From Burkholderiales bacterium (lineage in GTDB: Bacteria > Pseudomonadota > Gammaproteobacteria > Burkholderiales > Burkholderiaceae_C), in NCBI GenBank assembly GCA_011391855.1, contig JAABPT010000101.1, positions 1 through 22,737 on the forward strand: a stretch of 22,737 nucleotides of DNA. Reading direction: 5' to 3'. This document shows positions 8,137 to 15,530 of the stretch, in pieces. Both the position numbers and the translations under genes were made by a program. The notes below the pieces were generated by a model. It ran no database searches, had not been told where the DNA came from, and worked only from the letters and a program-made list of their open reading frames with translations. Position 1 is the first letter of the stretch, and every line of letters begins with the position of its first letter.

Positions 8137-9927
8137 TCAAACGTCCTTGTACCAGTGCGCCAGCGCCCACATGTCGTTGTCCCAGCCCGACAGCGGCGCC
8201 GACAGCTTCACATTGGTGGCCGACACACGCGGGCGGAACACCACCGGGATGACGTGGTTGCTGTTGCCGATGAGGTCGTTCATCTTGATGAACAGTGCCG
8301 CGCGCTTGACCGGATCGAGCTCGCTCTGTGCCGCCAGGTGAGCGGCGTCGTATTCGTCGTTCTTCCAGCGCAGGATATTGCGCTTGGCCCACTTGTTTTC
8401 CTTCTGCGCGATCTCCCAGCTGCAGTACTGCTCCATGAACAGCTGCGGGTCGGGCTGCGTCATGGTGGTGGTGTACATCTGGATGTCGGCCCAGAACTTG
8501 GTGTAGGTGTCCGGGTTGGCCTGGTCGCCGCCGAAGAACACCGCGGCCGTCACGCTCTTCAGTTCCAGGTCGATGCCGGCCTTGCTGCAGGCGCTCTTGA
8601 CGATGGCCTGCGTATCCTGGCGCGGCTTGTTCACCGAGGTCTGGAAAACGAACTTCAGCTTGGTGCCGCCCTTGGCGCGGATGCCGTCGCTGCCGCGCGC
8701 CCAGCCCGCGGCGTCGAGCATCTGGTTGGCCTTGTCGACGTTGAACTCGAACTTCAGGTTCGGGCTGCGGAAACGCGGCGGGTTGTTCAGAAAGTTCGCC
8801 GTGGCCACGCCGGTGCGGCCGTAGATGAAGTCCTGCACGCTCTTGCGGTCGACCAGCAGCGCCATGGCGTCGCGCACGGCCTTGTCGCTGAAGGCCGGGT
8901 GCTTGCTGCTGACATGCCCGCGCTCGCCCTGCACCTCGTTCCAGGGGTCGGTGACGCTGAGCTGGATGAATTCGATATTGCCGCCTGGCACCACCTCCAC
9001 CTTGCCCTTGCCGCCGGCCTCCAGGCCCTTGAGCACCTCGTCGGCCACCTGCAGGTTCCAGGCGAAGTCGTATTCGCCGGTCTGCAGCACGGCGCGCGCG
9101 GCGCTCGTGGCGTCGCCGCCGCCCTTCATCTCGAAGGTGTCGAAATGCGGCCGGTTGGCGATGTGGTAGTTGTTGTTGATCTCGGCCCGCACCAGGTCGC
9201 CGGGCTTGAAGTCGACGACCTTGTAAGGCCCCGTGCCCACCGGCCGCGTATTGGCCGGCGCCTCGCGCGACTTGGCGCCGATGTAGGGCGCGAACACGTG
9301 CTTGGGAATGATCATGCCCACCGTGCCCACGAAGGGCTCGGCCCAGAACGGCGTGGGTTTCGGGAAGTCGATCTTCACCGTGTGCGAATCGACCTTGGTG
9401 ACCTTGATGTCGCGGTAGGTGCTGATCCAGCTGGTGCTGGTGGCCGGGTCCTTGTGGTATTCCCAGTTGAAGACCACGTCGTCGGCCGTGAAGGGCTGGC
9501 CGTCGTGCCAGGTCACGCCCTTCTTCAGCTTCCAGGTGACGCTCTTGCCGTCGGCCGAGAGGCCACCGTTTTCGCGCGTGGGCACCTCGGTGGCCAGGAC
9601 GGGCACCAGGTTGCCGCCGGCGTCCCAGGCCGCCAGCGGCTCGTAGAAGATGCGCGAGCCTTCCTGTTCCTTGGTGCCGGTGGCGAACTGCGGGTTCAGC
9701 AGCACCGGGCCTTGCCACCACAGCACCTTGAGCGCGCCGCCGCCGCCGCGTTTGGTGGGCTTGTAGGGCAGGGCGGTCTGCGCCTGCGCGATGCCCGCAT
9801 GCATGAGCATCATCGAAGCCATCGGCGCGGTGAGGCCCAGGCCCACGATCTGCTGCATGAAGTGGCGGCGCGGCAGCTTGCCGCGGCGCACGTCTTCGAT
9901 CAATTCGCGCAGTTCACGTTCTTGCAT
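8137..9927 (-). CDS. dppA: Peptide ABC transporter solute-binding protein (family 5)
   Basis: A 596-residue periplasmic binding protein of SBP family 5 (dipeptide, oligopeptide and nickel binders). An N-terminal basic region LPRRHFMQQIVGLGL is followed by a hydrophobic stretch and a likely signal-peptidase site AQA-QT near residue 50. The twin Arg (RRHFM) suggests Tat export. The body shows the family markers WKLKKGVTWHDGQPFTADDVVF, GTGPYKV and the Asp/Trp-rich ligand lobe, and ends FRPRVSATNVKLSAP. Length is above DppA (about 535) because of the long leader and an N-terminal segment. A strong AGGAGG site lies 6 bases upstream of the ATG. Ligand specificity cannot be read from the sequence, so the symbol indicates type only. 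Confidence 0.88.
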   Translation of the reverse strand: MQERELRELIEDVRRGKLPRRHFMQQIVGLGLTAPMASMMLMHAGIAQAQTALPYKPTKRGGGGALKVLWWQGPVLLNPQFATGTKEQEGSRIFYEPLAAWDAGGNLVPVLATEVPTRENGGLSADGKSVTWKLKKGVTWHDGQPFTADDVVFNWEYHKDPATSTSWISTYRDIKVTKVDSHTVKIDFPKPTPFWAEPFVGTVGMIIPKHVFAPYIGAKSREAPANTRPVGTGPYKVVDFKPGDLVRAEINNNYHIANRPHFDTFEMKGGGDATSAARAVLQTGEYDFAWNLQVADEVLKGLEAGGKGKVEVVPGGNIEFIQLSVTDPWNEVQGERGHVSSKHPAFSDKAVRDAMALLVDRKSVQDFIYGRTGVATANFLNNPPRFRSPNLKFEFNVDKANQMLDAAGWARGSDGIRAKGGTKLKFVFQTSVNKPRQDTQAIVKSACSKAGIDLELKSVTAAVFFGGDQANPDTYTKFWADIQMYTTTMTQPDPQLFMEQYCSWEIAQKENKWAKRNILRWKNDEYDAAHLAAQSELDPVKRAALFIKMNDLIGNSNHVIPVVFRPRVSATNVKLSAPLSGWDNDMWALAHWYKDV

Positions 9928-9933
9928 GGGGAA

Positions 9934-9939
9934 CCTCCT
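9934..9939 (-). promoter_or_regulatory. Ribosome-binding site of the solute-binding protein gene
   Basis: On the minus strand this reads AGGAGG, a perfect anti-16S match, 6 bases before the ATG at 9927. It fixes the start of the long Tat-like signal peptide and predicts strong translation of the first gene of the transporter operon. Confidence 0.85.
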
Positions 9940-9974
9940 GGCGGCGACGGCCGGTGCCGCGCGGCGTGTGATGA

Positions 9975-9992
9975 AAAACCCGGCCTGCCGGG
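9975..9992 (-). terminator. Hairpin with T-tract in the transporter leader
   Basis: On the minus strand CCCGGC-AG-GCCGGG (9979-9992) is followed directly by TTTTT. This looks like a small Rho-independent terminator, yet it sits about 50 bases upstream of the solute-binding protein start with no minus-strand gene before it. It could be an attenuator in the leader of the dpp operon. The stem is short (5-6 bp), so the call is tentative. Confidence 0.35.
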
Positions 9993-10010
9993 AAAACGCG
10001 GGTCGATGCT

Positions 10011-10050
10011 ATCGGGTCGCCCCGCAGCAACCATCCGGGTCGCCCCGTAG
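10011..10050. repeat. Short direct repeat in the intergenic region
   Basis: ATCGGGTCGCCCCGCAG at 10011-10027 recurs as ATCCGGGTCGCCCCGTAG at 10033-10050, a period of 22-23 bases. It lies between the divergently transcribed transporter operon and the M14 hydrolase gene. It may be an operator for a repeated-site regulator or a chance duplication. The rest of the 323-base gap 9928-10250 shows only the transporter RBS, the leader hairpin, and no recognisable promoter or RNA. Confidence 0.45.
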
Positions 10051-10250
10051 CCGCGCCCCAGCGATACTGCGCTTCATGAAAGTCCCCGTTCTCGTCGTGT
10101 ACGGCCCGACCCCCAGCGTGTCGACCGAAGGCGTGGTCGGCCGGCCGCGCGCCGACATCGTGCTCGGCGACCGCGACCGCACCACCTCCGCACCACCTGC
10201 GCGCCCGAATTCGGTGCGGCGCCACGTTCCCGATACCCCTGCCCGTGATC

Positions 10251-11216
10251 ATGAGCCCACCCCTGCCCGTTGAACTCAGCCCGCCCGACATCACGCCCTG
10301 GAGAGTGGGCAACACCGGCGTCGATTTCGTGCACCGCTTCGAAGCCGCCGCGCCTGGCCCGAACGTCATGGTCCAGGCGCTGACGCATGGCAACGAAATC
10401 TGCGGCGCCATCGCACTGGACGGCCTGCTGCGCCAGGGTTTCAAGCCGCGGCGCGGCACGCTGACGCTGGCCTTCGGCAACGTGGAAGCCTATGCGCGCT
10501 TCGACGCCGCCGACCCCTACCCGTCGCGCTTCGTCGACGAGGACTTCAACCGCGTCTGGGCCGACGATGCGCTCTTCGGCCCGCGCGATTCGGTCGAGCT
10601 GAAACGTGCGCGGCAGCTGCAACCCTTCGTCGACGCCGCCGACTTGCTGCTGGACATCCATTCCATGAGCGAGCCCTGCCGGCCGCTCATGGTGTGCGGC
10701 ACAGTGGACAAGAATGCGGCGCTGGCGCGCGAACTCGGCGTGCCGGCCGACCTGCTCATCGACACCGGCCACCCGGCGGGGCTGCGCATGATCGAGCGTG
10801 GCGGCTTCGGTGACCCGGCGAGCCCGCGGCGTGCGCTGCTGGTGGAGTGCGGCTACCACTGGGAAGCCGGCGCGGCCGACGTGGCGGTGGACACGCTGGT
10901 GCGTTTCCTGGGCCTGGCCGGCCTGGCCGCTGCGGCCTGGGTGCAGGCCAACGTGCGCCGGCCGCTGCCGGCCGCGCAGCGTCTGGTTCGCGTCACCGAG
11001 GCGGTGGTGGCCCGCAGTGCTGACTTCCGTTTCCTGGTGCCGACGGTGGGCTTGTCGGTGGTGCCCCGCGCTGGCACGCCGATCGCGCAGGACGGCGATC
11101 AGGTATGGCTGACTCCTTACGACGACACCGTGCTCGTGATGCCCGGAACGCACAACCTCAAGCCCGGCGGCACGGCGGTGCGGCTGGGGCGCTTCGAGGG
11201 CGGCGCCGGCGCCTGA
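10251..11216 (+). CDS. M14-family zinc hydrolase, succinylglutamate desuccinylase/aspartoacylase-like
   Basis: A 321-residue protein with the zinc-binding plan of the AstE/ASPA family. THGNEICG gives His46 and Glu49, LLLDIHSM gives His137, and LLVECGYHWE supplies the general base Glu199. DFNRVW (98-103) matches the conserved (D)xNR substrate-binding element. A C-terminal beta domain follows, ending KPGGTAVRLGRFE. These enzymes cleave an acyl group from N-acyl amino acids. AstE itself is unlikely because no other ast genes are nearby, so the substrate is unknown. It is divergent from the peptide transporter, and the two may act on related compounds. ATG at 10251 is preferred; GTG at 10245 (two codons earlier) is an alternative. 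No good RBS is seen. Confidence 0.82.
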   Translation: MSPPLPVELSPPDITPWRVGNTGVDFVHRFEAAAPGPNVMVQALTHGNEICGAIALDGLLRQGFKPRRGTLTLAFGNVEAYARFDAADPYPSRFVDEDFNRVWADDALFGPRDSVELKRARQLQPFVDAADLLLDIHSMSEPCRPLMVCGTVDKNAALARELGVPADLLIDTGHPAGLRMIERGGFGDPASPRRALLVECGYHWEAGAADVAVDTLVRFLGLAGLAAAAWVQANVRRPLPAAQRLVRVTEAVVARSADFRFLVPTVGLSVVPRAGTPIAQDGDQVWLTPYDDTVLVMPGTHNLKPGGTAVRLGRFEGGAGA

Positions 11217-11248
11217 AGCTGGCCCGGAGCCGTTCCAGGGCGTCGACT

Positions 11249-11344
11249 CCCTCTCCCACTTGTGGGAGAGGGTTGGGGTGAGGGTCTTTGTCGGCGCCGC
11301 CCACCCTCATCCCAGTCCTCTCCCGCCGGGGCGGGAGAGGGGGG
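11249..11344. repeat. Inverted pair of REP-like palindromes
   Basis: The first hairpin, CCCTCTCCCAC-TT-GTGGGAGAGGG (11249-11272), is followed by the tail TTGGGGTGAGGG. The second, in opposite orientation, has the tail CCCTCATCCCA (11304-11314) and then hairpin CCTCTCCCGCCGGGGCGGGAGAGG (11317-11340). The tails face each other across about 20 bases. This GGGAGAGGG/TTGGGGTGAGGG sequence type is a widespread dispersed extragenic palindrome in proteobacteria. It lies between convergent genes and could also serve as a bidirectional terminator, although T-tracts are absent. Confidence 0.85.
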
Positions 11345-12893
11345 AAGACGGCGCCGGAAACGGCCGCAGGCGCGGCAGCGCGAAGGCTGCGGTGCCGCGC
11401 CGGTCCACCTTGCCGGTATTCAAGCGCGGCAGTGCGTCGAACACCGCCATCTGCCGCGGTCTTGCCCAGGGGGGCAGCAGCGTGGCCAGCAGCGCTGGCA
11501 CGGTGCTGTCTTCGTGCAGGGCGTCCGTGCCCTCGACCGCCGCGCAGACGATGGCGCCCCAGCGGGTATCGGGCTGGCCGAAGACCACCGCGTCGCGCAC
11601 CGCCGGGTGTTCGCGCAGCGCCGCCTCCACCACGCCGGGCACCACCTTCTCGCCACCGGTGACGATGACTTCGGCGCGCCGGCCCTGCACGTGCAGCCGG
11701 CTGTCTTCGTCGAGCCAGCCCAGGTCGCCGGTGTCCAGCCGGCCGGCGGCGTCACGCACCGCGAGTTCGGGCTGCCCCGCATAACCGGCCAGCAGCGCCG
11801 GGCTGGCGAGCAGGACGCGTCCCGGCGTGCCGGCGGGCAGCGCCGCGCCGTCGTCGCCGGCAATGGTGACGGTCACGTCGCGAAGAGCCGTGCCGCAGCC
11901 GGGCAGCAGACGGCCAGCGTTCCCCGGCGTTTCACAGGTGGCGGCGGCGCAGCTTTCGGTCAGGCCGTAGCTGGCCACGGCGGGCGTGCCGGCCTCGGCC
12001 AGAGCGCGCCGCAGCGCCAGTGGCGCGGCCTGGCCGCCGAGCATCATCAGGCTCAGGCCCGCCAGTCGGCCGCTGCGGTCGGCGTGCAGCAGTCGGTCGG
12101 CGATGGCCGGCACGGCCGACAGCCGCGTGCCGCCGTCGCGCGCCATGGCCGTCCACACCGCTTCCTCGGCAAAGCGTGGCACCAGCACGATGGCGCGCCG
12201 TGCGCACAGGCAGCGTGTCACCACCGACAGCCCGCCGACGTGCGACAGCGGCAGCGTCAGGATCCAGCGGTCCTGCGGCCCGAACGGCAGCCGTTCGTTC
12301 AGTGCCGCGGCGGCGGCCAGCACCGCGCGGTGGGTCAGGCGCGCTACCTTGGGCGTACCCGACGAACCGGAGGTGGGCACCAGGAACAGGTCGTCGTCGG
12401 CCCCCGGTGCGCGAGCGGCGCGCTGTTTTGCCGATCGCGATGCCACGGCCGCGTAGGCGGGCGAATCTTGCAGGCACTGCGCCAGCGCCAGCCGCCGCGC
12501 GCCGGCCGCAGCGGCCAGCCGGGCAGCATCGGCCTCGGGCAGCGCGGGGTGCAGCGGCAGCAAGGGAATGCCGGCCACGGCGTGGGCCAGCAGCACGATC
12601 ACATCGTCACGGTCCGGGCGCAGGGCGACCGCGTGCGGGCGCGGCGCGGTGCCGCGTGTGCGGCGTCTTTCGCTCGCGCCTTCGCTGGTACCTTCGGTGG
12701 TGCCTTCGATAGTGCCTTCGATGGCCTCCCCGTCGGCCGCAACCACGGCCCTCAGCGTGGCCGCAACCAATTCGACGCGATCGGCCAGTGCGGCCCAGGT
12801 GAGCGCGCCGCCGTCGCCGACCAGCGCCACCTCGCCGGGCGCGTGCCGGGCTGCGCTGCGCAGGGCGTCGCCAAGGGTGAGTGGCGGCGGCAC
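11307..12893 (-). CDS. menE: o-Succinylbenzoate-CoA ligase MenE-like
   Basis: An AMP-forming acyl-CoA synthetase (ANL superfamily) of about 528 residues that would activate o-succinylbenzoate to its CoA thioester in menaquinone synthesis. The ATP-binding loop LVPTSGSSGTPK is at about 171-182, ASYGLTES at 308-314, DTGDLGWLDED at 387-397, hinge region GRRAEVIVTGGEKV at 404-417 and catalytic Lys495 in LPRLNTGKVDRR. The start is GTG at 12893, two bases after the menC stop; the frame is open much further upstream but only as antisense-like sequence. Two oddities are a repeat insert (EGTIEGTTEGTSEGAS) near 59-74 and a C-terminal tail coded by a REP element that also supplies the stop. Assignment as MenE rather than another acyl-CoA ligase depends on its pairing with menC and menB. 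Confidence 0.83.
   Translation of the reverse strand: MPPPLTLGDALRSAARHAPGEVALVGDGGALTWAALADRVELVAATLRAVVAADGEAIEGTIEGTTEGTSEGASERRRTRGTAPRPHAVALRPDRDDVIVLLAHAVAGIPLLPLHPALPEADAARLAAAAGARRLALAQCLQDSPAYAAVASRSAKQRAARAPGADDDLFLVPTSGSSGTPKVARLTHRAVLAAAAALNERLPFGPQDRWILTLPLSHVGGLSVVTRCLCARRAIVLVPRFAEEAVWTAMARDGGTRLSAVPAIADRLLHADRSGRLAGLSLMMLGGQAAPLALRRALAEAGTPAVASYGLTESCAAATCETPGNAGRLLPGCGTALRDVTVTIAGDDGAALPAGTPGRVLLASPALLAGYAGQPELAVRDAAGRLDTGDLGWLDEDSRLHVQGRRAEVIVTGGEKVVPGVVEAALREHPAVRDAVVFGQPDTRWGAIVCAAVEGTDALHEDSTVPALLATLLPPWARPRQMAVFDALPRLNTGKVDRRGTAAFALPRLRPFPAPSSPLSRPGGRGLG
12669..12728 (-). repeat. 12-bp tandem repeat inside menE
   Basis: Five imperfect 12-base units beginning TTCG on the plus strand (TTCGCTCGCGCC, TTCGCTGGTACC, TTCGGTGGTGCC, TTCGATAGTGCC, TTCGATGGCCTC) encode E-G-T/A-x repeats in the minus-strand MenE frame. 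The unit length preserves frame, so unit-number variation would be tolerated. The segment sits in a loop of the N-terminal domain, before the ATP-binding loop. Confidence 0.75.
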
Positions 12894-12895
12894 GG

Positions 12896-14011
12896 TCAGC
12901 CGACTTCCTTCCACTCGGGCACGCCCAGACCCGGCGCGGTCGGCACGGGCAGCCAGGGTTGCGCGGTCGCTGGATGGCGCAGCCCGGGGTGCGGCGCCAG
13001 CCCGCAGGGCCAGGGCGGCTGCGGCAGCGCGGCGGCCAGCGCGCAGGCGGCAGCGTGGCCGACGTCGCCGTCCAGGCTGTGGGTGACGATGACCCCCACG
13101 CCGTGCCTGGCGCAGGCGGCGGCCAGGCGCAGGCAACAGGTCAGCCCCAGCTGCGCCGGCTTGAGCACCAGCGCCGCGGGTCGGCGCCCCGGCGGCAGGG
13201 CGAGCAGGGCTTCGGCCAGCGCCGCGTCGGCCAGCGACTCGTCGGCCGCCCAGGGCAGCGGCAGGGGCGGCAGGGCCAGCAGCGCCGCGCCGGCGACCGG
13301 CTCCTCGACCAGTTCGACGCCATGGCGCCGCAGCGCCGCCAGCCGGGGGACGACCGCTTCGGGGCACAGCGCCCCGTTGGCGTCCAGCCGCAAGCGCACC
13401 TGCAGCGGCCGGCCGGCCGCGGCGTCGGCCGCGGCGCGCACGGCGGCCAGCAACGCCTGTTCCTCGCGCTCGCTGCGGTCGGGGTGCGCGATCTTCAGTT
13501 TCAGCACGGTGTGGCCGCGCGCCGCGGCCGCTGCGGCTTCGGCGATGGCGGCGTCTGCCGCATCCGGCAGCAGCACGCTCACGGGCACCGCCTGCCGCGC
13601 GCGGCCTTCGGCCAGCCAGGCGGCGGCGCTGAGCCCGTCGCGGCGCGCCAGCAGGTCCAGCAGCGCGCACTCCAGTGCAAAGCGTGCGCTCATCGAATTT
13701 GCAAGCAGCTCGGCATGCGGCGCCAGCACGGTATCGATCAAGAGGGCACCCGTTGGCCCGGGCGGCACCCACAGGCCACGCGTCGAGAGTGCGGCCGCCA
13801 ACTCGCCCAGCACGCGTTCGGCTGCCGCGGCGTCGTCGCGGCTGTAGCCGGGCAGGGGCAGCGTCTCACCCAGGCCCCAGCCCCCCAGCCCGTCTTGCAG
13901 ACGGATACGCACCGCCTCGCGATCGCGCCACAGCCCGCGCACCACCAGCCCGCTGCCAGCCACCCGTCGCGGCGCCTGCAGGCTCAGGCGCAGCGGCGCG
14001 GCCAGGGTCAC
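12896..14011 (-). CDS. menC: o-Succinylbenzoate synthase
   Basis: Enolase-superfamily dehydratase, 371 residues, which would convert SHCHC to o-succinylbenzoate. The N-terminal capping domain has GGWGLGETLPLPGYS (43-57). The barrel carries the catalytic LKLKIA (KxK, Lys171/Lys173), metal ligands in RLDANG (Asp210), ELVEEP (Glu236 or Glu237) and ADES (Asp257), and the second catalytic Lys284 in LVLKPAQLG. THSLDGDVGHAAACALA near 310 matches OSBS enzymes. The superfamily also includes N-acyl amino acid racemases and dipeptide epimerases, but the position just before menE supports MenC. The 99 bases upstream to the KPV-protein stop contain no evident gene. Confidence 0.87.
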   Translation of the reverse strand: MTLAAPLRLSLQAPRRVAGSGLVVRGLWRDREAVRIRLQDGLGGWGLGETLPLPGYSRDDAAAAERVLGELAAALSTRGLWVPPGPTGALLIDTVLAPHAELLANSMSARFALECALLDLLARRDGLSAAAWLAEGRARQAVPVSVLLPDAADAAIAEAAAAAARGHTVLKLKIAHPDRSEREEQALLAAVRAAADAAAGRPLQVRLRLDANGALCPEAVVPRLAALRRHGVELVEEPVAGAALLALPPLPLPWAADESLADAALAEALLALPPGRRPAALVLKPAQLGLTCCLRLAAACARHGVGVIVTHSLDGDVGHAAACALAAALPQPPWPCGLAPHPGLRHPATAQPWLPVPTAPGLGVPEWKEVG

Positions 14012-14110
14012 TGGACTACCCTGCGCGCTACGCGCTCCGGGATGAGCGCTTGGGAGCGGCCCGGCGCGCTCATGCGTGAAGACGGCGGCGTCAGCCCGGC
14101 GCCCAGACTC

Positions 14111-14602
14111 TCAGCGCATGAACTGCCGAATCGACACGGACACCGAAATCAACTGCGGGCCGTCCATGCGACCGACGATCTGGCGTACGACGGACCCCAT
14201 GACCTGCTGCACGCCCACCATCCCCAGCTTCGCCGACTGCTCGACGATGAAGCCGGCCCCGGCGCGCCGCAACGGCGTCATGAAGTAGGCGTCCAGGCCG
14301 CTGTTGGTCAGCTCCACGACCAGAGCCGACAGCGCGTCGCGGTGCACGGTCGCATCGTCGGCCTGCTCGAGCGTGCCGAGCAGGGACAGCGTCTTCTTGC
14401 GCAGTCCCACGGTGTGATGGAAGCGAAGAAAGGGCTCGGCCTCGGCGGCGGCAGCCGCAACGCTCGGCTTGACCGGCTTGACCGGCTTGATCGCCTTGAT
14501 CGGTTTCACCGCCTTGACCGGTATGACCGGTTTCACCGGTTTGACCGACTGGGCCGGCCGTTCGGGGTTCGGGGGCGACGCGCGTTTGGTGGGGGTGGCC
14601 AT
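14111..14602 (-). CDS. Protein of unknown function with Lys-Pro-Val repeat linker
   Basis: A protein I do not recognise, about 163 residues from the ATG at 14602 (an upstream ATG at 14647 would add 15 residues). The basic N-terminus is followed by about nine tandem three-residue repeats (KPV, KAV, KPI, KAI) forming a stiff Lys/Pro-rich linker. A C-terminal domain of about 105 residues, probably helical, begins FLRFHHTVGLRKKTLSLLGT and ends SVSVSIRQFMR. No signal peptide or membrane segment is evident, so it is likely cytoplasmic. It lies between menB and menC in the same orientation, so it is probably co-transcribed with the men genes. A DNA-, membrane- or protein-binding role for the basic linker would be guesswork. 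Confidence 0.7.
   Translation of the reverse strand: MATPTKRASPPNPERPAQSVKPVKPVIPVKAVKPIKAIKPVKPVKPSVAAAAAEAEPFLRFHHTVGLRKKTLSLLGTLEQADDATVHRDALSALVVELTNSGLDAYFMTPLRRAGAGFIVEQSAKLGMVGVQQVMGSVVRQIVGRMDGPQLISVSVSIRQFMR
14466..14546 (-). repeat. 9-bp tandem repeat encoding the KPV linker
   Basis: Nine units of 9 bases. The plus-strand types are GGCTTGACC, GGCTTGATC, GCCTTGATC, GGTTTCACC, GCCTTGACC, GGTATGACC and GGTTTGACC. On the minus strand each unit codes for Lys-Pro/Ala-Val/Ile or a close variant. Units vary at synonymous positions, so selection on the protein repeat is more likely than recent slippage. Confidence 0.85.
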
Positions 14603-14705
14603 GGGCCCATGATACGGCTCGGCATCGGGCTGAGGCGTGTGCGCCACCCGCCTGCGCCGCTTTCATGCTGGCGGTGCAACGGGCCGGGGCGTTGCCCCGC
14701 CGGGC

Positions 14706-15530
14706 TCAAGGGAAGCGCTTGAACTTGCTGAACTCGGGCTTGCGCTTCTCCAGATAGGCGCGCTTGCCTTCCTGGCCTTCCTCGCTCTGGTAGAAGAGCA
14801 GCGTGGCACTGCCGGCCAGTTCCTGCAGCCCCGCCTGGCCGTCGCAGTCGGCATTCAGCGCGGCCTTCAGGAAGCGCAGTGCGGTGGGGCTGTTGGCCAG
14901 CATCTCGCGCGCCCATTGCGCCGTCTCGGCTTCCAGTTGCGCCAACGGCACCACGGCGTTGACCAGCCCCATCTGCAGCGCCTGCTGCGCGTCGTACTGG
15001 CGGCACAGGAACCAGATCTCGCGCGCCTTCTTCTGGCCCACGATGCGCGCCATGTAGCTGGCGCCGTAGCCGCCGTCGAAACTGCCCACGCGCGGGCCGG
15101 TCTGGCCGAAGCGGGCGTTGTCGGCGGCGATGGTCAGGTCGCAGATCATGTGCAGCACGTGGCCGCCGCCGATGGCGTAGCCGGCCACCGACGCGATCAC
15201 CGGTTTCGGCAGGGTGCGGATCTGGCGCTGCAGGTCCAGCACGTTGAGCCGCGGCACGCCGTCGCTGCCGACATAACCGCCGTCGCCGCGCACGCGCTGG
15301 TCGCCGCCGGAGCAGAAGGCCTGGTCACCGGCACCGCGCAGCACCACCACGCCGATTTCGCCGTCGTCGCGCGCGTCGGAAAAGGCGTGCTGCATTTCCT
15401 GCACGGTGAGCGGGCGGAAGGCGTTGCGTACCTCGGGGCGGTTGATCGTGACGCGTGCAATGCCCTCGGCTTTCTCGTAGACCACGTCGGTGTAGCCGTG
15501 GTCGCACAGGGTCCAGTTCACCTCGGTCAT
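14706..15530 (-). CDS. menB: 1,4-Dihydroxy-2-naphthoyl-CoA synthase
   Basis: Crotonase-family enzyme of 274 residues that cyclises o-succinylbenzoyl-CoA to DHNA-CoA. Sequence features are very close to known MenB: INRPEVRNAFRPLTV (29-43), the oxyanion loop AFCSGGDQ (71-78), FGQTGPRVGSFDGGYGASYM (141-160) with the Gly typical of bicarbonate-dependent MenB, then ARIVGQKKAREIWFLCRQYD and the C-terminal EKRKPEFSKFKRFP. The ATG at 15530 overlaps the stop of the upstream chimeric frame by four bases (ATGA), the usual menH-menB coupling. This is the most secure marker that the cluster is for menaquinone. Confidence 0.94.
   Translation of the reverse strand: MTEVNWTLCDHGYTDVVYEKAEGIARVTINRPEVRNAFRPLTVQEMQHAFSDARDDGEIGVVVLRGAGDQAFCSGGDQRVRGDGGYVGSDGVPRLNVLDLQRQIRTLPKPVIASVAGYAIGGGHVLHMICDLTIAADNARFGQTGPRVGSFDGGYGASYMARIVGQKKAREIWFLCRQYDAQQALQMGLVNAVVPLAQLEAETAQWAREMLANSPTALRFLKAALNADCDGQAGLQELAGSATLLFYQSEEGQEGKRAYLEKRKPEFSKFKRFP

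Noticed and set aside
10076..10273. A 65-codon plus-strand frame beginning MKVPVLVVYGPTP upstream of the M14 gene
   Set aside because: The first codons look protein-like, but the rest is Pro/Arg/Thr-rich without family resemblance, it overlaps the start of the M14 gene, and no ribosome-binding site is seen. It could be a gene remnant, but this cannot be supported.
14466..14546. Tandem repeat block considered as a CRISPR-like array
   Set aside because: Units are 9 bases with no spacers and lie inside a coding frame; it is a peptide repeat.
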